Positions 58,961-64,000 of a DNA stretch of 64,000 nt are shown here, one piece after another. The stretch lies in NCBI RefSeq assembly GCF_014207445.1, contig NZ_JACHEM010000007.1, positions 62,001-126,000 of the forward strand, written 5' to 3'. Under the pieces are notes generated by a model. That model ran no database searches, was not told the origin of the DNA, and worked only from the letters and a program-made list of their open reading frames with translations. This stretch comes from Streptomyces candidus (GTDB taxonomy: Bacteria; Actinomycetota; Actinomycetes; Streptomycetales; Streptomycetaceae). How positions within the stretch are numbered: the first letter of the stretch is position 1; each line of letters begins with the position of its first letter. The translations under genes were made by a program, and so were the position numbers.

Positions 58961-60682
58961 ATGGGATCACTGATGACAGAAGTAGCCGCCTCCGCCGCTC
59001 CGCCGCCGAAGGCGGGGCGACGGGAATGGGTCGGGCTGGCCGTACTGGCACTGCCCGCCATGCTCATTTCCATGGACATGACCGTCCTGTACCTCGCGGT
59101 ACCCGCCCTGAGCGCCGATCTCGCGCCCACCAGTTCGCAGCTGCTGTGGATCCTCGACATCTATGCGTTCCTGGTCGCCGGCTTTCTCATGACCATGGGC
59201 AGCCTCGGTGACCGCATCGGCCGCCGCAAGCTGCTCATCATCGGGGCCGCCGCGTTCGGCCTCGCCTCCGTCGTCGCGGCGTACGCCCCCAACGCCGAAC
59301 TGCTGATCGCCGCCCGCGCCCTGCTCGGCATCGCGGGCGCCACGCTCATGCCCTCCACGCTGGCCCTGATCCGCAACATGTTCCACGACCCCGCGCAGCG
59401 GGCCAGCGCCATCGCCGTGTGGATGACCGCCTTCATGGTCGGCATGTCGATCGGCCCGCTGGTGGGCGGCGCGTTCCTGAGCAACTTCTGGTGGGGCTCG
59501 GTCTTCCTGATGGCCGTACCGGCGATGGTGCTGCTCCTGGCCGCCGCGCCCGTCCTGCTGCCCGAGCACAAGGACCCCGCGCCCGGCCGGCTCGACGGGT
59601 GGAGCCTGCTGCTGTCGGTCGGCGCGATGATGACGCTGGTGTACGGCGTCAAGGAGATCGCCAAGGACGGCATCGCCGTCCAGCCCGCGCTGATCGCCCT
59701 GCTCGGCGTGGCCCTCGGCACCGTGTTCGTCCTGCGGCAGCGCACGCTCGAAGCACCGCTGCTGGACCTGAAGCTGTTCGCCAACCGGAAGTTCAGCGCC
59801 TCGCTGGCGACCATGACCCTCGTCCTGTTCGCCATGGCCGGCATGTACCTCTTCATGGCGCAGTACCTGCAGCTCATCCTCGGCATGTCGCCCTTCGAGG
59901 CGGGCCTGTGGACCCTGCCGCAGACGGTCGCGATGATGGTCGTGGGCGCGGTGACCCCCGGCCTGGTCAAGAAGTACCGGCCCGCGTACGTCATGGCGGC
60001 GGGCCTCGCCGTCGCGGTCGTCGGCTGTTCCCTCTACACCCAGCTCGACGGCGGCCAGTTGGGGCTCCTCATCGTCGGCAACGTCATCTTCGCGCTGGGC
60101 CTGGGCCCGATGACCATCATGGGCACCGACATGATCCTCGGCGCCGTGGAGCCGGACAAGGCGGGCATCGCCTCCGCCGTGTCGGAGACCAACCAGGAGC
60201 TGGGCAACGCACTGGGCGTGGCCCTGCTCGGCAGCGTCGGCACCGCCGTCTACCGGGGGCACCTGGAGGACACGATGCCGCAGGGCGTCGACGCGGGCAC
60301 CGCGGAGGTGGCGCTGGACACCCTGGGCGGGGCGCTGGCCTCGGCGGCCGAGCTGCCGGGGCGCGCCGGCGAGGCGCTGGCGGACGCGGCGCGCACCGCG
60401 TTCACCGAGGGGCTGCACTTCAACGCCGTGGTGAGCGCCACGCTGATCGCGGGGGCCGCGGTGCTGGTGGCCGTCCTGCTGAAGCACGTACAGCCGGTGG
60501 CGCAGGACCTCGCGGGCGGCGGACCGGAGCAGGATCCGGCGGCGGCCAAGGGAACGGCGGAGCCGGCGCCGGCTGTGCAGGACCCGGCTGCGAAGGGTTC
60601 GCAGGGGGAGGTGCAGGCGCCGTCCGGGGTTGCCGGAGCGCCGTCCCCCGAGGGGGAGTTGAACCCGGTGAAGTCCACCTGA
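58961..60682 (+). CDS. MFS drug exporter, DHA2 (14-helix) type
   Basis: Membrane transporter of 573 residues with about 14 hydrophobic segments and motif A-like GSLGDRIGRRKLL (about 82-94). LDIYAFLVAGFLMT (about 66-79) is typical of the QacA/SmvA group of proton-driven drug exporters. The C-terminal 60 residues form a Pro/Ala/Glu-rich cytosolic tail. Two close starts exist (ATG 58961 and 58973); the second has TGGGA six bases upstream. It is the last gene of the ferredoxin-P450 operon and probably exports the finished compound. Confidence 0.92.
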   Translation: MGSLMTEVAASAAPPPKAGRREWVGLAVLALPAMLISMDMTVLYLAVPALSADLAPTSSQLLWILDIYAFLVAGFLMTMGSLGDRIGRRKLLIIGAAAFGLASVVAAYAPNAELLIAARALLGIAGATLMPSTLALIRNMFHDPAQRASAIAVWMTAFMVGMSIGPLVGGAFLSNFWWGSVFLMAVPAMVLLLAAAPVLLPEHKDPAPGRLDGWSLLLSVGAMMTLVYGVKEIAKDGIAVQPALIALLGVALGTVFVLRQRTLEAPLLDLKLFANRKFSASLATMTLVLFAMAGMYLFMAQYLQLILGMSPFEAGLWTLPQTVAMMVVGAVTPGLVKKYRPAYVMAAGLAVAVVGCSLYTQLDGGQLGLLIVGNVIFALGLGPMTIMGTDMILGAVEPDKAGIASAVSETNQELGNALGVALLGSVGTAVYRGHLEDTMPQGVDAGTAEVALDTLGGALASAAELPGRAGEALADAARTAFTEGLHFNAVVSATLIAGAAVLVAVLLKHVQPVAQDLAGGGPEQDPAAAKGTAEPAPAVQDPAAKGSQGEVQAPSGVAGAPSPEGELNPVKST

Positions 60683-60699
60683 CGCACCGGTTCCCGCCA

Positions 60700-60748
60700 G
60701 GCAGGGGCGGGCCGCATCCCGGGGCACCGGGTGCGGCCCGCCCCTGCC
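60700..60748 (+). terminator. Terminator after the MFS gene
   Basis: A stem of 17 bp plus 5 bp with a one-base bulge, GGCAGGGGCGGGCCGCA pairing with its complement, encloses a 4-base loop. It starts 18 bp after the stop codon. Confidence 0.87.
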
Positions 60749-60919
60749 CGCGTGCGGACGCCCTGCTCCCGCGAGGCTTCCGTTGCTCGGCCTTCGCACG
60801 CTCCGGCCGCGGATTTCGGCAGCGTCACGCTTCGGCCGGGGCCCGAGGTCCGGGCGAGGAGGCCTCCAGCACCCCCTCCTACCTTGCGACCTGACCGCGC
60901 CAACCGTGGAGGTTCCCCC

Positions 60920-62191
60920 GTGTCCGCACCCGTAGAGACCGAGCCCCAAGCCGCTTCCCCGCAGTGCCCCGCCCACCGCTCCGGCGACCTGTTCCCGCTG
61001 CCCGGCTCCAGCTACCGAGGCCCCGCCCCGCGCTACCAGGAGCTGCGGGAGCAGGAGCCGGTGGTGCGGGTACGCACCGAAGGCGGCGTCGACGCCTGGC
61101 TGGTGACCCGCTACAAGGACGTACGGGAACTGTCGGCCGACCCGCGGCTGAGCCGTGCCCGGGCATGCGGTCCCGGCGCTCCGCGCGTCGGCGGAACCAT
61201 GCACACCACCCCCGAAATGATCATCTCGCTCGATTCGCCCGAGCACTCGCGGCTGCGCAAGCTGGTCGCCGGAGCGTTCACCCTGCGCCGGGTGGAGCGG
61301 ATGCGCCAGGGAGTGCAGCAGGTCGCCGACCAGCTCCTCGACGACATGCAGGGCCGACAGGGCCCCGTCGACCTGGTGCAACAGCTGGCCGTGCCGCTCC
61401 CGCTCACCGTCATCGGCGAACTCCTCGGCGTGCCGGCCCAGGACCTGCGCGACTTCGAGAAGTGGGCGCGTGCCTTCGCCACCGTCGACGACCGGGCCGG
61501 CGGCGAGGAATCGCTCCAGGGACTCGCCAAGCTCAGCGAGTACATCGTCGGCCTCGTCGCCGACAAGCGGGCCGCCCCCGCCGACGACATGCTCTCCGAA
61601 CTGATCGCCGCCCGCGACAACGACGACCGGCTCAGCGAGGAGGAGCTCGTCACCTTCGGCTTCACCCTGATCGGGGCGGGCTTCGACACCACCGCCAACC
61701 AGCTCGCCAACTCCGTGCTCGCCCTCCTCGCCGACCACCCCGGCCAGTGGCGGTGGCTCGCCGAGGACCACAGCCGGATACCGCGCGCCGTCGACGAACT
61801 GCTGCGCCATGTCAACCTGTTCGCCACCGACACCACCGGCTTCCCGCGCATTGCCGCCGAGGACATCGAGGTCGGCGGGGTGACCATCCCCAAGGGCGAC
61901 GCGGTACTCCTCTCGCTCGCCTCCGCCAACCGCGACCCGGCGGTCTTCGCAGACCCCGACCGGCTCGACCTGGACCGCGCCCGCAACCCGCACATCTCCT
62001 TCGGCCACGGCGTGCACCACTGCCTGGGCAAGCACCTCGGCCGGATGGAGCTGGAGATCGCACTGGAAGGGCTGCTGCGCCGCTTTCCCGATCTGCGCCT
62101 CGCCGTCCCCGAGAGCGAACTCCCGTGGCACACCGGGGAGATCAACCACACGCTGACCAGCCTGCCGGTGACCTGGGGCGAGCAGGCGTGA
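60920..62191 (+). CDS. Cytochrome P450, cluster enzyme 2
   Basis: Monooxygenase of 423 residues. Heme Cys is in FGHGVHHCLGK (near residue 367), ExxR is ELLR (near 293-296), and the I-helix site is GAGFDTTANQ with Asp-Thr (near 252-261). The N-terminus is longer than in P450 1 and includes CPAHRSGDLFPLPG, as in CYP105/CYP107-like macrolide and aromatic polyketide P450s. GTG 60920 follows GGAGG (60908-60912). It overlaps the 2,3-dehydratase gene by four bases (GTGA), so it may act on or near the deoxysugar stage. Confidence 0.94.
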   Translation: MSAPVETEPQAASPQCPAHRSGDLFPLPGSSYRGPAPRYQELREQEPVVRVRTEGGVDAWLVTRYKDVRELSADPRLSRARACGPGAPRVGGTMHTTPEMIISLDSPEHSRLRKLVAGAFTLRRVERMRQGVQQVADQLLDDMQGRQGPVDLVQQLAVPLPLTVIGELLGVPAQDLRDFEKWARAFATVDDRAGGEESLQGLAKLSEYIVGLVADKRAAPADDMLSELIAARDNDDRLSEEELVTFGFTLIGAGFDTTANQLANSVLALLADHPGQWRWLAEDHSRIPRAVDELLRHVNLFATDTTGFPRIAAEDIEVGGVTIPKGDAVLLSLASANRDPAVFADPDRLDLDRARNPHISFGHGVHHCLGKHLGRMELEIALEGLLRRFPDLRLAVPESELPWHTGEINHTLTSLPVTWGEQA

Positions 62192-63576
62192 ACGCTACGG
62201 CAGTCCTGCTGCGGCCGCGGTCGGACACCGACCTCCCCGGCCGGCTGGCCCGCTCGGCGGCCGTGACGCGCACGGGCGCCCACCTGAGCACCGCGGAGGT
62301 CGCGGGCTGGCTCGCCGAGCGGGCCCGCGCCCACCCCTTCGCCGTGCGCCGCGTCCCGCTCACGGAGCTGGACGGCTGGTGCTTCGACGACGCGAGCGGG
62401 GACCTGGGGCACCGCAGCGGGCGGTTCTTCACCGTACGGGGACTGCGCGCAGTCGTGGACGAGGGGCCGCGCCGCACCTGGGAGCAGCCCATCATCCACC
62501 AGCCGGAAGTCGGCATCCTCGGCCTCCTCGTGAAGGAGTTCGACGGTGTCCTGCACTTCCTGCTGCAGGCCAAGATGGAGCCCGGCAACCGCAATCTGCT
62601 CCAGCTCTCACCCACCGTCCAGGCCACCCGCAGCAACTACACCGGGGTGCACCGGGGAGGCACGGTGCGCTACCTCGAACACTTCGTCGGGCCGGAGGGC
62701 GGGCAGGTGCTCGCCGACGTCCTGCAGTCCGAGCACGGCTCATGGTTCTACCGGAAGTCCAACCGGAACATGATCGTCGAGGCGGCGGGGGACGTCCCCG
62801 TGCACGAGGACTTCCGCTGGCTGACCCTCGGCCAGATCGGTGAGCTGCTGCACCGGGACAACGTCGTCAACATGGACGCCCGCACCGTTCTGGCCTGCGC
62901 CCAGGTCGGGCATCCGGAGGGCGGGGCCCTGCACTCCGACCTGGAAGTCCTCTCCTGGATCACCGGCGAGCGGTCCCGGCGCGAGGTACGCACCGAGCTG
63001 GTCGGGCTGCGCGGGGTGGGGGGCTGGGTGCACGAGGAGTACGGCATCCGGCACGCGCAGGGCCGCCACTTCCGGGTCGTCGGCGTCGACGTCGAAGCGG
63101 GCAGCCGGGAGGTGGACGGCTGGCGGCAGCCCCTGTTCGAGCCGTGCGGGACGGGCGTCAGTGCCTTCCTCACCCGCAGGTTCGGCGGCGTGCTCCACCT
63201 GCTGGCGCACGCCCGAGTGGAGGCGGGCTTCCTCGACACCATCGAGCTGGGCCCCACCGTCCAGTACACCCCGACGAACTTCGAGCACCTCGTGCCCGCC
63301 GACCGGCCGCCCTTCCTGGACGCGGTCCTCGGGGCCGCCCCGGCGCGCATCCGCTACGAGGCGCTGCACTCCGAGGAGGGCGGCCGCTTCCTCAACGCGG
63401 AGAGCCGCTACCTGCTCATCGACTCCACCGAGGACGAGGCGCCGCTGCGGCCGCCGCCGGGGTACCGGTGGATCACCCCCGGGCAGCTCAACTCCCTGGC
63501 CCGGCATGGCCACTACGTCAACGTGGAGGCACGGACGCTGCTCTCGGTGTTCAACTCCGGGGCGGTCGCCGTCTGA
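62188..63576 (+). CDS. NDP-hexose 2,3-dehydratase
   Basis: Enzyme of 462 residues that removes water from NDP-4-keto-6-deoxyglucose, the first step of 2-deoxygenation in 2,6-dideoxysugar pathways. It has the internal duplication of the family: two halves with IHQPEVGILG / LFEPCGTGVSAFL, LQLSPTVQATRSNYT / IELGPTVQYTPTNF, and two FRWLTLGQIGELL / YRWITPGQLNSLA ends. The C-terminal ends of both halves carry NVVNMDARTVLAC / HYVNVEARTLLSV. It is translated in coupling with P450 2. It shows that the product carries at least one deoxysugar. Confidence 0.96.
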   Translation: MNATAVLLRPRSDTDLPGRLARSAAVTRTGAHLSTAEVAGWLAERARAHPFAVRRVPLTELDGWCFDDASGDLGHRSGRFFTVRGLRAVVDEGPRRTWEQPIIHQPEVGILGLLVKEFDGVLHFLLQAKMEPGNRNLLQLSPTVQATRSNYTGVHRGGTVRYLEHFVGPEGGQVLADVLQSEHGSWFYRKSNRNMIVEAAGDVPVHEDFRWLTLGQIGELLHRDNVVNMDARTVLACAQVGHPEGGALHSDLEVLSWITGERSRREVRTELVGLRGVGGWVHEEYGIRHAQGRHFRVVGVDVEAGSREVDGWRQPLFEPCGTGVSAFLTRRFGGVLHLLAHARVEAGFLDTIELGPTVQYTPTNFEHLVPADRPPFLDAVLGAAPARIRYEALHSEEGGRFLNAESRYLLIDSTEDEAPLRPPPGYRWITPGQLNSLARHGHYVNVEARTLLSVFNSGAVAV

Positions 63577-63590
63577 GCGCGGGGGTGTAC

Positions 63591-63638
63591 GAACGGCCGA
63601 CGGCGGCACACCACCGGGTGTGCCGCCGTCGGCCGTTC
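63591..63638. terminator. Bidirectional terminator between dehydratase and glycosyltransferase
   Basis: A perfect 22-bp stem (63591-63612 with 63617-63638) encloses the loop ACCG. It separates two convergent genes and can end both. Confidence 0.92.
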
Positions 63639-63654
63639 TCAGGACCGAGGAGCG

Positions 63655-64000
63655 CTAGCTGCGGTACTGCGCCGTCAGTTTCTCCATGGTGGGGACCAGC
63701 TCGGTGGGCGCCGGCATGGCCAGCCACTCCGCGTGCAAGGTGTCCGTCCCCTTGCGGAAGAGCGGCTCCTCCAGAACGCGCTGGATGCTCTCGCGGATCT
63801 CCCGCGGCGACTGCCGCGAGTGGTTCAGGGCAAGGCCGCCGCTGCGGCCCGTCACGTAGTCCGCGTACGCGGCGCACTCCAGCTCCCCGCTCGTCTCGAT
63901 CAGCTGCGGCACCTTCTGCGCCACCGCCGCCGCGAAGGTTCCGCCGCCGCCGTGGTGGACGACGGCCTCGCACGTCCCGAGCAGGGCACTCAGCGGGACG
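63655..64000 (-). CDS. Glycosyltransferase, GT1 family, C-terminal part
   Basis: The last 115 residues of a minus-strand gene that continues beyond the right edge. HHGGGGTFAAAVAQKVPQL is the nucleotide-sugar binding signature of GT-B antibiotic glycosyltransferases. A long helix region with SPREIRESIQRVLEEPLFRKG and a helical end follow, as in the family. It should attach the deoxysugar to the polyketide. The acceptor domain is outside the window. The stop is 17 bp from the shared terminator. Confidence 0.88.
   Translation of the reverse strand, partial: VPLSALLGTCEAVVHHGGGGTFAAAVAQKVPQLIETSGELECAAYADYVTGRSGGLALNHSRQSPREIRESIQRVLEEPLFRKGTDTLHAEWLAMPAPTELVPTMEKLTAQYRS

Noticed and set aside
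58967..62149. Very long minus-strand open frame of about 1060 codons across the MFS and P450 genes
   Set aside because: It runs antisense to two clear genes and crosses a terminator and promoter region. Its composition is that of an antisense shadow.
60964..63576. Possible fusion of the second P450 region with the 2,3-dehydratase in one frame
   Set aside because: The frame upstream of 62188 reads as Arg/Pro-rich nonsense while the P450 is intact in another frame. GTG 62188 overlaps the P450 stop, so they are two coupled genes.
43906..64000. Assignment of the cluster to a named product such as granaticin or another known glycosylated aromatic polyketide
   Set aside because: The minimal PKS and most sugar genes are outside the window. 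The gene set seen does not settle the product.
1..64000. bldA-dependent TTA codons, tRNA genes, CRISPR arrays and insertion sequences
   Set aside because: I looked for each while reading and found none. Every TTA seen was out of frame or non-coding. A computed scan would be needed to be certain.

Overview
The window is high-GC actinobacterial DNA, almost certainly from a Streptomyces. Genes are tightly packed with overlapping ATGA, GTGA or TGATG junctions, starts are often GTG or TTG, and the gene content matches (from memory) the stretch of the S. coelicolor chromosome around SCO6740-SCO6775. I saw no in-frame TTA codon, no tRNA or rRNA, no CRISPR array and no insertion sequence.

Region 1 (1-17000) holds housekeeping and stress genes: the tail of an M14 carboxypeptidase, a BCCT osmolyte transporter, an ABC-F ATPase, a two-domain MerR regulator divergent from an erythromycin-esterase-like gene, a Tex RNA-binding protein flanked by two copies of a GC-rich repeat, a SCO6745-family protein, a GlxA-type regulator with a DJ-1 partner, an enoyl-CoA hydratase, an HdeD membrane protein, an RsbW-like ATPase, IPP isomerase and a CDF metal exporter.

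Region 2 (17353-24394) is one overlapping operon: two CDP-alcohol phosphotransferases, a cytidylyltransferase-like enzyme, a glycerol-1-phosphate-dehydrogenase-like enzyme, a GT2 glycosyltransferase and a TagGH-type ABC exporter. It looks like a complete make-and-export unit for a phosphodiester-linked envelope polymer or lipid. Its first gene appears to start at CTG.

Region 3 (24745-37636) is the hopanoid operon: leader peptide, hpnC, hpnD, a small DUF6380-like gene, hpnE, polyprenyl synthase, shc, hpnG, hpnH, dxs, hpnO, then an XRE-cupin regulator with two tandem operators and a DUF6126-like membrane peptide. Together with idi upstream, dxs and the prenyl synthase supply C5 and C15 units, HpnCDE make squalene, Shc cyclises it, and HpnH, HpnG and HpnO build and aminate the side chain. 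A perfect 14-bp parS sequence overlaps the start codon of the small gene between hpnD and hpnE.

Region 4 (37685-43828) contains a tyrosine phosphatase, a cyclic di-AMP (ydaO-type) riboswitch upstream of a LysM-M23 cell-wall peptidase, an SGNH hydrolase, a PfkB sugar kinase, a decayed SIMPL-domain gene and an NAPE-PLD-like metallohydrolase.

Region 5 (43906-64000, continuing past the right edge) is a biosynthetic cluster for a glycosylated aromatic (type II) polyketide. It has homologues of the actinorhodin ketoreductase ActIII, second-ring cyclase ActIV and the ActVB/ActVA-ORF5 two-component monooxygenase. It adds a SRPBCC protein, two paralogous NTF2-like proteins, an acyltransferase, an epoxide hydrolase, a UvrA-like resistance ATPase, a ferredoxin and its reductase, two P450s, an MFS exporter, NDP-hexose 2,3-dehydratase and a glycosyltransferase. 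Unusual members are an alpha/beta hydrolase whose catalytic serine is alanine and a 46-residue peptide gene coupled to the ActIV-like gene. The minimal PKS is not in the window.
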